DNA from: Jiangella sp. DSM 45060 | GTDB lineage: Bacteria; Actinomycetota; Actinomycetes; Jiangellales; Jiangellaceae | Reading direction: 5' to 3' | Assembly (NCBI RefSeq): GCF_900105175.1 | Contig: NZ_LT629771.1 | Span: forward strand, 3,791,501-3,855,500 | DNA: 64,000 nucleotides | Shown here: in pieces, positions 55,835 through 64,000 of the stretch | How the letters are laid out: each line of letters starts with the position of its first letter | How positions within the stretch are numbered: position 1 is the first letter of the stretch | Notes under the pieces: model-generated | The model's input: only the letters and a program-made list of their open reading frames with translations | Database searches by the model: none | Told to the model about the DNA's origin: nothing | Made by a program: the position numbers and the translations under genes

Positions 55835-56241
55835 GCGCGTCTCCCTCCTCGCAGGGCCCGGGTGGCCGCGGTCCCGATCCAGACCGCCAGCAGCGCCAGC
55901 ACCGGCGTCACCAGGTAGTACGTCAGCGCGGCGGCGGCCCGGCCGTCGGCCAGCAGCCGCTGGGTGTCCACCGCGTAGGTGGAGAACGTGGTGTACCCGC
56001 CCAGCACGCCGATGCCGAGGAACGGCCGCAGCAGCCGGTGCGGCGCGGTGAGGTCGAGCAGCACCGCCATGAGCACGCCGATCAGCAGGCAGCCGGTCAC
56101 GTTGACGACGAGGATCGCCCACGGCCAGCCGGTGCCGGCGTCGGTCTGCAGCGACGCCACGCCGTGGCGGGCCAGTGCGCCGAGCACGCCGCCCGCGGCG
56201 ATGACCGCGAGCACGGGGAGCTGACGGCGCAGCCTGGACAC
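55831..56241 (-). CDS. crcB: fluoride channel CrcB/FluC, first subunit
   Basis: 136 residues, four helices. [31 protein letters not shown] and [20 protein letters not shown] give the Fluc motifs. First gene of the three-gene operon; no fluoride riboswitch is evident in the 10 nt or so before it and the amidotransferase stop. ATG at 56241. Confidence 0.92.
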   Translation of the reverse strand: MSRLRRQLPVLAVIAAGGVLGALARHGVASLQTDAGTGWPWAILVVNVTGCLLIGVLMAVLLDLTAPHRLLRPFLGIGVLGGYTTFSTYAVDTQRLLADGRAAAALTYYLVTPVLALLAVWIGTAATRALRGGRRA

Positions 56242-56250
56242 CGTCCGAGC

Positions 56251-56949
56251 CTAGCGAGGCGCCGCCGCTGTCTCGACGATGCGGGCGAACCGGGTGGCCA
56301 GCTCCCGACCGGCTGCGACGACCTCGGCGTCGCGACCGGCCAGCTCGCGCACCACCGGTGCCGCGTCGACATCGGGCAGTTCACGAGCCCAGCCGGCGAA
56401 CGTCGGCTCGGACACCTCCGGGTGGAACTGCACGCCCCACGCGGCCGCGCCGACCCGGAACGCCTGGTGCGGGTACATCGCCGACGACCCGAGCCAGACG
56501 GCGCCGGGCGGCAGCTCCGCGACCGCGTCGGCGTGCATGCTCGGGCCGGGGAACGGGTCGGGCAGATCGCCGAGCAGCGGGTCGCCGGCCGCCTCGGGCC
56601 GCCAGTGGACGTCGACGACGCCCGACTCGCGGCCCGGCGCCGCGCCGACGGCGACCGTCCCGCCGCACGCGAGCGCCAGCAGCTGCGCGCCCAGGCAGAT
56701 CCCGAGCGTCGGCGTGCCGTCGGCCGCGGCGGCGCGCAGCAGTACCCGCGTCGCGGGCAGCCACGGCGCGGCGTCGTCGGCGTAGGCGTCGACCTGCCCG
56801 CCGAGCACGATCAGCCCGTCGCCCGGCGTCGAGGGGACGGCGTCGCCGGCGTAGGGACGCAGCACCCGCACCTTCGCGCCGGCGTCCTCCAGCCAGCCGC
56901 CGAAGCGGTCCAGCGGGCAGCCGGGCTCGTGCTCGACGACGTCGATCAA
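56251..56949 (-). CDS. class I glutamine amidotransferase-like protein
   Basis: 232 residues. Nucleophile Cys in [17 protein letters not shown], then [12 protein letters not shown] and catalytic His-Glu in [15 protein letters not shown]. Such stand-alone GATase1 proteins accompany glnA-type genes (polyamine or gamma-glutamyl degradation). The start appears to be a TTG at 56949, 4 nt after the glnA2 stop, so co-translated. It could hydrolyse gamma-glutamyl products of GlnA2. Confidence 0.88.
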   Translation of the reverse strand: MIDVVEHEPGCPLDRFGGWLEDAGAKVRVLRPYAGDAVPSTPGDGLIVLGGQVDAYADDAAPWLPATRVLLRAAAADGTPTLGICLGAQLLALACGGTVAVGAAPGRESGVVDVHWRPEAAGDPLLGDLPDPFPGPSMHADAVAELPPGAVWLGSSAMYPHQAFRVGAAAWGVQFHPEVSEPTFAGWARELPDVDAAPVVRELAGRDAEVVAAGRELATRFARIVETAAAPR

Positions 56950-56953
56950 CGCG

Positions 56954-58291
56954 TCACATCACCGGCAGCATCTTGGCCCGCTCGAACGCGGTGACCTGCA
57001 GGCTGTACTCGTTCCACTCGGCCCGCTTGTTGCGCAGGAAGAACTCGAAGACGTGCTCGCCCAGCGTCTCGGCGACCAGCTCGGAGTTCTCCATGGCCTC
57101 GATCGCCTCGTCCAGCGAGGCCGGCAGCGGGTCGATGCCCATGGCCCGGCGCTCGCGGTCGGTCAGCGCCCACACGTCGTCCTCGGCGCCCGGCGGCAGC
57201 TCGTAGCCCTCCTCGATGCCCTTCAGGCCGGCCGCGAGGATGACGGCGTAGGCGAGGTACGGGTTGCAGGCGGAGTCGAGCGAACGGAACTCGACCCGCG
57301 CCGACTGCCCCTTGTCGGGCTTGTACATCGGGACGCGCACCAGCGCCGACCGGTTGTTGTGGCCCCAGCAGACGTAGGCCGGCGCCTCGCCGCCGCCGCG
57401 CAGCCGCTTGTAGGAGTTGACCCACTGGTTGGTGACGGCGGTGATCTCGGGCGCGTGCCGGAGCAGCCCGGCGATGAACGACCGCGCCGTCTTGGACAGC
57501 TGGTACTCGGCGCCCGGCTCGTGGAAGACGTTGCGGTCGCCCTCGAACAGCGACACGTGGGTGTGCATGCCCGACCCCGGCCACGCGGTGAACGGCTTGG
57601 GCATGAACGACGCGTAGAGGTCCTGCGACAGCGCCACCTCGCGGACGACGGCGCGGAACGTCATGAGGTTGTCGGCCGTGGCCAGCGCGTCGGCGTAGCG
57701 CAGGTCGATCTCCTGCTGCCCGGGCGCCCCCTCGTGGTGGCTGAACTCGACCGAGATGCCCATGTCCTCGAGCATGGTGATGGTGTCGCGGCGGAAGTCC
57801 TGCGCGATGCCGTGCGCGGTGTGGTCGAAGAAGCCGCTGGCGTCGACGGGGGTCGGCTCCTCGCCGCCGGACGGCTGGTTCTTGAAGACGAAGAACTCGA
57901 CCTCGGGGTGGGTGTAGAAGGTGAACCCCTGCTCCGCGGCCCGGCTGAGCGCGCGCTTGAGCACGTGCCGCGGGTCGGCGTACGACGGCGAGCCGTCGGG
58001 CATGAGGATGTCGCAGAACATGCGGGCCGTGCCGTTGGACCCGCCCCGCCACGGCAGCACCTGGAACGTCGACGGGTCGGGCTTGGCCAGCATGTCGGCC
58101 TCGTAGACACGGGCGAACCCCTCGATGGCGGAGCCGTCGAAGCCGATGCCCTCGGAGAACGCGTTCTCCAGCTCGGCCGGCGCGACCGCGACCGACTTCA
58201 GGAACCCGAGCACGTCGGTGAACCAGAGCCGGACGAACCGGATGTCGCGCTCTTCCAGCGACCGGAGGACGAACTGCTGCTGCTTCTCCAC
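56954..58291 (-). CDS. glnA2: glutamine synthetase-like enzyme GlnA2
   Basis: 445 residues. GS catalytic motifs are kept (FDGSAIEGFARVYEADM, HPEVEFFVF, GSGMHTHVSLF, WGHNNRSALVRVP, NPYLAYAVILAAG), but the adenylylation Tyr is absent: the matching loop reads GAEDDVWALTDRERR. GTG start at 58291. Linked to glnE and nadE as in mycobacteria and Streptomyces, where GlnA2 acts as a gamma-glutamylpolyamine synthetase; that function is inferred. Confidence 0.9.
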   Translation of the reverse strand: MEKQQQFVLRSLEERDIRFVRLWFTDVLGFLKSVAVAPAELENAFSEGIGFDGSAIEGFARVYEADMLAKPDPSTFQVLPWRGGSNGTARMFCDILMPDGSPSYADPRHVLKRALSRAAEQGFTFYTHPEVEFFVFKNQPSGGEEPTPVDASGFFDHTAHGIAQDFRRDTITMLEDMGISVEFSHHEGAPGQQEIDLRYADALATADNLMTFRAVVREVALSQDLYASFMPKPFTAWPGSGMHTHVSLFEGDRNVFHEPGAEYQLSKTARSFIAGLLRHAPEITAVTNQWVNSYKRLRGGGEAPAYVCWGHNNRSALVRVPMYKPDKGQSARVEFRSLDSACNPYLAYAVILAAGLKGIEEGYELPPGAEDDVWALTDRERRAMGIDPLPASLDEAIEAMENSELVAETLGEHVFEFFLRNKRAEWNEYSLQVTAFERAKMLPVM

Positions 58292-58363
58292 GTCGCCAGT
58301 GTGCCCCACCGGTGTGTCCGCCGGGTAGCGGGACGGTGACGGCCGTGGCATTAGGCTCGGACC

Positions 58364-60385
58364 GTGCCGCAGATCAGAATCGCGCTCGCTCAGGTGAACC
58401 CGACCGTCGGTGCGCTCGAGGCCAACGCGGACCTCGTCGTCCGCATGACCAAGCACGCCGCCGCGCAGCACGCCCACCTGGTCGCCTTCCCCGAGATGAT
58501 GCTCACCGGCTACCCGGTCGAGGACCTCGCGCTGCGGGCGTCCTTCGTCGACGAGTCGCGCGCCACGCTGGAGAAGCTGGCGGCCCGCCTCGACGGCGAG
58601 GGTCTCGGCGCCACCGCGGTCGTCGTCGGCTACCTGGGCCGCGACGACGCCACGGCCGGCCAGTTCCAGCTGGGCCGGCCCAAGGGGTCGCCGCAGAACG
58701 CCGTCGCCGTCCTCTACGGCGGGCGCGTCGTGGCCCGGCAGGCCAAACACCACCTGATCAACTACGGCGTCTTCGACGAGGTCCGCTACTTCGTCCCCGG
58801 CGACCACCTCGGCGTGTTCCGGCTGCACGGCATCGACGTAGCGCTCGCGATCTGCGAGGACATCTGGCAGGACGGCGGGCCGGTCTCCGTCGCGCGCGAG
58901 GCGCGGGCCGGGCTGCTGCTTGTCGTCAACGGGTCGCCGTACGAGCGCAACAAGGACGACACCCGCCTCGACCTCGCCCGCCGCCGGGCCGCCGACGCGC
59001 AGGCGACGTTGGCGTACGTCAACATGGTCGGCGGCCAGGACGAACTGGTCTTCGACGGCGACTCCCTCGTCGTCCGCCCCGACGGCGAGCTGCTCGCCCG
59101 GGCGCCGCAGTTCGAGGAGGGCTGCCTGGTCGTCGACCTCCAGCTGCCCGAGGCGGTCGCGCCGGCGCCCGGCCCGTGGGGCATGACGCAGGAGCGCGTC
59201 GCCGGGTTCGCCGTCCACCGCAGCACACTGACCACGGCGCCGCTGCCCGCGTACACGCCCGATCCCGGCGCACTGGCGCCGCGGCTGTCCGACCACGCCG
59301 AGGTGTACGCGGCCATCGTCACCGGGCTGCGCGACTACGTGCGCAAGAACGGCTTCACGTCGGTGGTGCTGGGGCTGTCCGGCGGCATCGACTCCGCGCT
59401 GGTCGCCGCCATCGCCGTCGACGCGCTCGGGGCCGAGAACGTGCACGGCGTCTCGATGCCCAGCTCGTACTCGTCCGAGCACTCCAGGACCGACGCGCAG
59501 CAGCTGGCCGAGCGCACCGGGCTGCGGTACCGGACCATTCCCATCGCGCCGATGGTCCGCGCGTTCCTCGACAACGTCCAGCTCACCGGGCTGGCCGAGG
59601 AGAACCTGCAGGCCCGCGTGCGCGGCATGACGCTCATGGCGCTGTCGAACCAGGAAGGGCACCTCGTCCTCGCCACCGGCAACAAGACCGAGCTGGCGGT
59701 CGGCTACTCCACCATCTACGGCGACGCCGTCGGCGGCTACGCGCCGATCAAGGACGTCCCGAAGACGCTGACCTGGGAGCTGGCCCGCTGGCGCAACGCC
59801 ACGGCGGCCGAGCGCGGCGAGACGCCGCCCATCCCTCAGGGCTCCATCGACAAGCCGCCGAGCGCCGAGCTGCGTCCCGGCCAGCTCGACTCCGACTCGC
59901 TGCCCGACTACCCGCTGCTCGACGACATCCTGTACCGCCACCTCGAGCAGGACCTCGGCGCCGGCGAGCTGCGCGCCGCCGGGTTCGACGCCGGCCTCGT
60001 CGCCAAGGTGCTGCGCATGGTCGACACCGCCGAGTACAAGCGGCGGCAGTACCCGCCCGGCCCGAAGATCACCATGCGCAACTTCGGCCGCGACCGCCGG
60101 GTGCCGATCACCAGCGCCTGGCGCGAGGCGGCCCGCGAGGGGTCCGTTCCGGCCGACGCGCCCAAGGACGACGTGCCGGCGGCCGGTCCCGCGGCGAGCG
60201 AGCCGGCGCCCGTCGAGGCGCAGGCCGAGGCCGTCCAGCCGGAAGCGCAGGCCGCCGAGCCGCAGCCGGATGCCGTCCAGCCGGAGGCGCCCGGCGACCA
60301 GCCGGACGCGGACGCCGTCCAGCCCGAGACCGAGGCGCTGGTGCAGCCGGCCCGGGAGCTGCCGCCACCGCCTCCCCCGCACTGA
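58364..60385 (+). CDS. nadE: glutamine-dependent NAD+ synthetase
   Basis: 673 residues. N-terminal nitrilase-like amidase with the Glu-Lys-Cys set (AFPEMMLTGYP, AKHHLINYGVF, LAICEDIWQDGG), C-terminal ATP-pyrophosphatase with VVLGLSGGIDSALV. It makes NAD from NaAD using glutamine. The last ~70 residues form a Gln/Pro/Ala/Glu-rich disordered tail ending in a six-Pro run, longer than most homologues. GTG at 58364, divergent from glnA2 (72 nt). Confidence 0.94.
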   Translation: MPQIRIALAQVNPTVGALEANADLVVRMTKHAAAQHAHLVAFPEMMLTGYPVEDLALRASFVDESRATLEKLAARLDGEGLGATAVVVGYLGRDDATAGQFQLGRPKGSPQNAVAVLYGGRVVARQAKHHLINYGVFDEVRYFVPGDHLGVFRLHGIDVALAICEDIWQDGGPVSVAREARAGLLLVVNGSPYERNKDDTRLDLARRRAADAQATLAYVNMVGGQDELVFDGDSLVVRPDGELLARAPQFEEGCLVVDLQLPEAVAPAPGPWGMTQERVAGFAVHRSTLTTAPLPAYTPDPGALAPRLSDHAEVYAAIVTGLRDYVRKNGFTSVVLGLSGGIDSALVAAIAVDALGAENVHGVSMPSSYSSEHSRTDAQQLAERTGLRYRTIPIAPMVRAFLDNVQLTGLAEENLQARVRGMTLMALSNQEGHLVLATGNKTELAVGYSTIYGDAVGGYAPIKDVPKTLTWELARWRNATAAERGETPPIPQGSIDKPPSAELRPGQLDSDSLPDYPLLDDILYRHLEQDLGAGELRAAGFDAGLVAKVLRMVDTAEYKRRQYPPGPKITMRNFGRDRRVPITSAWREAAREGSVPADAPKDDVPAAGPAASEPAPVEAQAEAVQPEAQAAEPQPDAVQPEAPGDQPDADAVQPETEALVQPARELPPPPPPH

Positions 60386-60461
60386 CCCCTCGTTCGTGGG
60401 ACAATCGGAGGCGTTAGGGGACCCGGACACGGGCCTCGAGACGCACCCAAGGAGTCCTGCG

Positions 60462-61298
60462 ATGACGCACGAGACCGTCCCGCTGTACGGCGGCCAGCTC
60501 TCCCGCCGGGTCACCATCCGTGACCTCCGCCTCGCCAAGGAGCGCGGCGAACGCTGGCCCATGCTCACTTCGTACGACATGTACACCGCCGAGATCTTCG
60601 ACGCCGCCGGCATCCCGGTGCTGCTGGTCGGCGACTCCGCGGGCAACAACGTGTTCGCTCATGCCGACACCGTCCCGGTCACCGTCGACGAGCTTGTCCC
60701 GCTGGCCCGCGCGGTCGTGCGGTCCACCAGCCGGGCGCTCGTCGTGTGCGACCTCCCGTTCGGCTCGTACCAGCTGGGCCCCGAGCAGGCGCTGGCCACG
60801 TCCATCCGCATCATGAAAGAGACCGGCGCCCAGGCGGTGAAGCTCGAGGGCGGGCTGCCGGTCGTCGAGTCGGTGCGCCGCATCGTCGAGGCCGGCGTGC
60901 CGGTCATGGCGCACATCGGGTTCACCCCGCAGAGCGTCAACGCGCTCGGCGGCTACCGTGTGCAGGGCCGCGGGCCCGAGGCCGACAAGCTGATCGAGTC
61001 TGCGCTGGCACTCGAGGAGGCCGGCGCGTTCTCCGTCGTCCTCGAGATGGTGACGGCGCAGGTGGCGGCCGAGGTGACGAAGCGGCTGAGCATCCCGACC
61101 ATCGGCATCGGCGCCGGTCCCGACGTCGACGCGCAGGTGCTGGTCTGGCAGGACATGGCCGGTCTGCGCGAGGGCCGCCTCCCCCGGTTCGTCAAGCAGT
61201 ACGGCAACCTCCGCGGCGCCCTCGCCGACGCCACCAAGGCCTTCGCCGACGACGTCGTCAGCGGCGCGTTCCCGGCCGAGGAGCACTCCTACCACTGA
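60462..61298 (+). CDS. panB: ketopantoate hydroxymethyltransferase
   Basis: 278 residues. It adds a hydroxymethyl group to 2-oxoisovalerate in pantothenate synthesis. Motifs: YDMYTAEIFDAAGIPVLLVGDSAGNNV (metal-binding Asp), VCDLPFGSYQ, KLEGG, VMAHIGFTPQSVNALGGYRVQG and IGIGAGPDVDAQVLVWQDM. ATG at 60462 with AAGGAG upstream. Placement after nadE is the actinobacterial norm. Confidence 0.95.
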   Translation: MTHETVPLYGGQLSRRVTIRDLRLAKERGERWPMLTSYDMYTAEIFDAAGIPVLLVGDSAGNNVFAHADTVPVTVDELVPLARAVVRSTSRALVVCDLPFGSYQLGPEQALATSIRIMKETGAQAVKLEGGLPVVESVRRIVEAGVPVMAHIGFTPQSVNALGGYRVQGRGPEADKLIESALALEEAGAFSVVLEMVTAQVAAEVTKRLSIPTIGIGAGPDVDAQVLVWQDMAGLREGRLPRFVKQYGNLRGALADATKAFADDVVSGAFPAEEHSYH

Positions 61299-61313
61299 CC
61301 GGGGCGCCCGTCG

Positions 61314-62240
61314 TCAGGCGGCGGCCTCGAGACCCGCCAGCCCGAAGGTCCGCGCGACCAGCCGGTCGCGCAGGCCCGCGGGCAGGTGCGAGACCAGCCG
61401 CAGCAGCCTGACCTCGCCGGTCGCGGCGTACCAGCGCCGCGGCCGGCGTGCCTCGACCGCCCTGACGATCGCCGCGGCGGCCTTCTCCGGCGGGCTGGTC
61501 CGCTGGTTCGCGGCCGCCTTCTCCACCGCGGCGAGGTGCTGCCGGTAGAGCGCGACGCGGCCCGGGTCGGTGCCGTCCAGGGCAGCGCGGGCGGCGGCCT
61601 CGGCCTTGGCGAAGATGAGCGTCTTCGTCGACCCCGGCTCGACCAGGACGACGGGGATGCGCCACGCCGCGAGCTCCCCGCGCAGCGCGTCGGACAGCGA
61701 CTCCAGCGCCGCCTTGCTGGCGCCGATCGGGCCAAGGAACGGCACCGGCACCCACGCCGTCGGCGCGCTGACGTTGACGACGCGGCCGCGGCCGGCCCGC
61801 AGCAGCGGCAGGAACGCCTGCGTGACGTGGGCCGGGCCGAACGTGTTGACCTCGAACTGGCGGCGCAGCTCGTGCGGCGGGACCAGTTCGAGCGGCCCTT
61901 GCACGATGACGCCCGCGTTGTTGACGACGGCGCGCAGCCCGGCCGCGCCGACGTCGTGGCCGATCTTCTTCGCCGCGAGCGCGACGGCGACCGGGTCGGT
62001 GACGTCCATCTCGACGACGCGGACGCCCTTCACCCCGGCGACGGCGCTCGCGCCGGTGCCGCCGGTGCCGCCGGTGCTGGCGGAGCCGCCGGCGCTGCCG
62101 GTGGCGCTGGCGCCGCCGTTCCCGTCGCCGCGGACCGTCGCGAACACCGTCATGCCGCGGTCGGCCAGCGCCCGGACGGCGGCCGCCCCGATGCCGCCGT
62201 TGGCGCCCGTCACCAGGACCGCGCCGGTGGTCTCAGCCAT
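61314..62240 (-). CDS. short-chain dehydrogenase/reductase-like protein lacking catalytic Tyr
   Basis: 308 residues. Rossmann VLVTGANGGIGAAAVRAL and VVNNAGV are intact. The catalytic Tyr-xxx-Lys reads FLGPIGASKAALESL, so Tyr is replaced by Ile. A Gly/Ser/Thr-rich insert of ~30 residues (NGGASATGSAGGSASTGGTGG) sits after the second strand. ATG at 62240 with GAGGGAG upstream (62261 also in frame). Divergent from a PadR gene with shared palindromic operators. Reductase activity is doubtful. Confidence 0.85.
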   Translation of the reverse strand: MAETTGAVLVTGANGGIGAAAVRALADRGMTVFATVRGDGNGGASATGSAGGSASTGGTGGTGASAVAGVKGVRVVEMDVTDPVAVALAAKKIGHDVGAAGLRAVVNNAGVIVQGPLELVPPHELRRQFEVNTFGPAHVTQAFLPLLRAGRGRVVNVSAPTAWVPVPFLGPIGASKAALESLSDALRGELAAWRIPVVLVEPGSTKTLIFAKAEAAARAALDGTDPGRVALYRQHLAAVEKAAANQRTSPPEKAAAAIVRAVEARRPRRWYAATGEVRLLRLVSHLPAGLRDRLVARTFGLAGLEAAA

Positions 62241-62257
62241 GCTCTGCTCCCTCATTA

Positions 62258-62277
62258 ACATGTCCTTAGGGACATGT
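62258..62277. promoter_or_regulatory. palindromic operator, likely PadR site 1
   Basis: ACATGTCC-TTAG-GGACATGT is a perfect 8+4+8 palindrome in the divergent SDR/PadR promoter, 18 nt upstream of the SDR ATG. The ATGT...ACAT form suits PadR-family binding. Confidence 0.82.
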
Positions 62278-62285
62278 CCGAGTAT

Positions 62286-62307
62286 TCATGTGGCCGGAGG
62301 GACATGT
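62286..62307. promoter_or_regulatory. imperfect operator, likely PadR site 2
   Basis: TCATGTGG-6 nt-GGACATGT repeats one exact half-site and one degenerate half of site 1, and lies 42 nt before the padR ATG, suiting autoregulation. Confidence 0.7.
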
Positions 62308-62348
62308 CAAGATGGTCGACCGGGGTCCGGTTCCGAGGAGGAGTGGCG

Positions 62349-62891
62349 ATGTCGCTGCGGCACGGTCTGCTGGGGCTGCTCGCGGAGGGCCCGGCCAGCG
62401 GCTACGACCTCGCCGGCCGGTTCCAGGACCTGCTCGGCACGGTGTGGCCGGCCCAGCACCCGAAGATCTACGCCGAGCTGGGCAAACTCGCCGACGAGGG
62501 CCTCATCGAGGTCGACTCCGTCGGCGCCCGCGGCCGCAAGGCCTACCGCATCACCCCCGACGGCCTCGCCGAGGTCCGCCGCTGGCTCACCTCCACCGAG
62601 GTCGACCACACCATGCGGCTGCAGGCGCTGCTGCGCTCCGTGTTCTTCTGGCTCATGCCACCCGACGACCTCCGGCGGCACCTCGCCGCGGAGGCGACGT
62701 ACTACCGGCAGACCGCCGACTTCTACCGACAGATCGCCGCCGCCAAGGACCGCGGCGACTACGGCGACAGCCCGCCGACGCAGGCCATCCGGATCGCCGC
62801 GGAGGCCGGGATCCGGCTGCACCAGGCCCTTGCCGACTGGGCCGAATGGGCGCAGACCGCGCCCCTCAGCACGGACGACGGCGTGGAGTAG
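62349..62891 (+). CDS. PadR-family transcriptional regulator
   Basis: 180 residues. Winged helix at the N-terminus: RHGLLGLLAEGPASGYDLAGRFQDLLGTVWPAQHPKIYAELGKLADEGLIEVD, then the GRKAYRITPDGLAEVRRWL wing and a long helical C-terminal dimer domain (Vir-like). ATG at 62349 after GAGGAGGAG. It should repress the divergent SDR gene and itself through the ACATGTCC sites. Confidence 0.92.
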   Translation: MSLRHGLLGLLAEGPASGYDLAGRFQDLLGTVWPAQHPKIYAELGKLADEGLIEVDSVGARGRKAYRITPDGLAEVRRWLTSTEVDHTMRLQALLRSVFFWLMPPDDLRRHLAAEATYYRQTADFYRQIAAAKDRGDYGDSPPTQAIRIAAEAGIRLHQALADWAEWAQTAPLSTDDGVE

Positions 62892-62998
62892 GCGAGCTCG
62901 CCGGCCGGCGGCGGTTCCCGTCCCGCCCGGGGCGCCCCAGCGCGAAGCCCCAGCACCCGGGCGCCGACGTTCGCCGACGTTCGCCGACGTTCGCCGAG

Positions 62999-63060
62999 GT
63001 ACGGTCCCCGCCCGGCTGGGAGGGCTTCCCACCCTACGGGCGGGCACCGACAGTGTTCGC
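62999..63060 (+). repeat. interspersed hairpin element
   Basis: GTACGGTCCCCGCCCGGC, GGGAGGGCTTCCCACCC and TACGGGCGGGCACCGACAG, between the convergent padR and small-protein genes. It is preceded by three copies of the 10-bp word CGCCGACGTT (62971-63000). Confidence 0.7.
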
Positions 63061-63168
63061 GCGATCGACGGACGTGACGCCGAGGCGGGCTGTCGCCGCA
63101 GCGCACCACGGCCCGCGGACGAAGGCAGTCCGGGCGCTTCTCACCGCGCTCGCGAAAGCCGAGCTCCG

Positions 63169-63354
63169 TCAGGCGTCGTCGTCCCAGTCGCGGTCGAGGG
63201 CGTCCTGCTGCGCCGTGCGCTCGTGCGCCCGTGCCAGCGCGTCCTCGGCTTCCGCACGCGTCTCGTACGGCCCGAGACGCCGGTCGTTGGGGCAGCCGTC
63301 GACCGGCTCGACCCGCGAATGGTCGAGGCACCAGTACCAGGGTCCGTCGGCCAC
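63169..63354 (-). CDS. small conserved actinobacterial protein, 61 aa
   Basis: MADGPWYWCLDHSRVEPVDGCPNDRRLGPYETRAEAEDALARAHERTAQQ-like: Trp/Cys-rich first half with a Cys at 9 and 21, then an acidic Ala-rich helix. Such SPOR-like small proteins recur beside map in actinobacteria. GTG at 63354; divergent from map by 49 nt. Function unknown. Confidence 0.8.
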   Translation of the reverse strand: MADGPWYWCLDHSRVEPVDGCPNDRRLGPYETRAEAEDALARAHERTAQQDALDRDWDDDA

Positions 63355-63403
63355 GATGACTCCCTTCGCCTGAGAAGCGCACCTCAGCCTAGACTTTCAC
63401 ACC

Positions 63404-64000
63404 ATGTCGCCCGTCGTACCCGGCATCGTGTCGCCCGAGCGCCCCGTCCCGCCGTCCATCGTCCGTCCCGAGTACGTCGGCAAGGCCCGGCCCCAGCCGT
63501 TCGAGGGCTCCGAGGTGAAGGACGCCGGCACCATCGAGCGCATCCGCGTCGCCGCCCAGCTGGCCGCGCAGGCGCTGGCCGAGGTCGGCAAGCACGTCGC
63601 GCCGGGCATCACCACCGACGAGCTCGACGCCATCGGCCACGACTTCCTGGTCGAGCGTGGCGCGTACCCGTCGACGCTCGGGTACCGGGGATTCCCGAAG
63701 TCGCTGTGCACGAGCGTCAACGAGGTCATCTGCCACGGCATCCCCGACTCCACCGTCGTCCGCGACGGCGACATCGTGAACATCGACATCACCGCCTACA
63801 TCGACGGCGTGCACGGCGACAACAACGCGACCTTCCTGGCCGGCGACGTCGACGAGGAGACGCGGCTGCTGGTCGAGCGCACGCAGGAGGCGCTGAACCG
63901 CGCCATCAAGGCGGTGAAGCCGGGCCGCGCCATCAACGTCATCGGGCGGGTCATCGAGTCCTACGCGAAGCGGTTCGGCTACGGCGTCGTGCGCGAGTTC
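63404..64000 (+). CDS. map: type I methionine aminopeptidase, N-terminal part
   Basis: The frame runs off the right edge after 199 residues. [30 protein letters not shown] is the usual actinobacterial N-terminal extension; [17 protein letters not shown] carries the substrate His, and [24 protein letters not shown] the first metal Asp residues. It removes initiator Met co-translationally. ATG at 63404. Confidence 0.95.
   Translation, partial: MSPVVPGIVSPERPVPPSIVRPEYVGKARPQPFEGSEVKDAGTIERIRVAAQLAAQALAEVGKHVAPGITTDELDAIGHDFLVERGAYPSTLGYRGFPKSLCTSVNEVICHGIPDSTVVRDGDIVNIDITAYIDGVHGDNNATFLAGDVDEETRLLVERTQEALNRAIKAVKPGRAINVIGRVIESYAKRFGYGVVREF

Noticed and set aside
56242-56250. fluoride riboswitch before the crcB operon
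   Set aside because: The gap to the upstream gene's stop is too short and I could not find the conserved core.
62971-63000. CGCCGACGTT triplicate as an operator array
   Set aside because: Only three 10-bp words in a GC-rich convergent region; too short and ordinary to claim function.

Overview
The window is very GC-rich actinobacterial DNA with G/C at nearly every third codon position, many GTG starts and many 4-nt stop/start overlaps. Its core gene order (nadA end, pspA locus, pepA-lpd-sucB, lipB-lipA, DUF4191-RDD-glnA, glnE, glnA2, nadE, panB, map) follows the block known from Streptomyces and mycobacteria. A Jiangella- or other non-Streptomyces filamentous actinomycete is my guess, but the sequence alone does not settle the genus.

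Layout. 0-6.7 kb: end of nadA, an AraC-type regulator, a RibD/DHFR-fold reductase, the envelope-stress operon pspA-pspAA-htpX-pspAB on the minus strand, then DUF3043, GNAT and aldo/keto reductase genes. 6.7-9 kb: a non-coding stretch with a 250-bp duplication, one copy of which is split by an IS982-type element, plus a small conserved gene. 9-18.4 kb: MFS exporter, gcvT, phosphoesterase, pepA, a small gene, lpd, sucB (E2) and a TIGR01777 epimerase. 18.4-22.4 kb: a membrane pseudokinase-like protein whose promoter region holds five 89-bp tandem repeats, a DedA-like protein and peptidase E. 22.4-27 kb: BCCT transporter, flavin monooxygenase, lipB and lipA.

27-36.9 kb is an accessory segment inserted between lipA and the DUF4191-RDD-glnA block. 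It carries membrane/beta-propeller genes and a tightly overlapping four-gene operon ending in a TPR protein and a CHAT (caspase-like) protease. The TPR gene contains three in-frame 129-bp repeats built from an element that is otherwise intergenic in this window. This operon is the best candidate for an undescribed system.

36.9-39.8 kb holds DUF4191, RDD and glnA with a well-formed four-half-site GlnR box. 39.8-51.3 kb is a self-contained glycan-use island: LacI regulator with five TGCCACGTGGCA-type operators, sugar ABC binding protein and two permeases without an ATPase, cytoplasmic GH39-like and GH2 enzymes, and a secreted GH39-like enzyme with two LamG modules. The island is bracketed by perfect 47-bp direct repeats that are also hairpin terminators. 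51.3-64 kb: nucleoside deaminase, small membrane protein, glnE, a CrcB-DUF190-CrcB operon, an amidotransferase, glnA2, nadE, panB, a divergent SDR/PadR pair with palindromic operators, a small conserved gene and the start of map.

A family of structured repeats (core CCTACGGGCGGGCACCGACA with a GGGTGGG/CCCACCC stem) recurs at about 7.0, 8.3, 18.75, 31.2, 33.7-34.1 (three copies inside a gene) and 63.0 kb.
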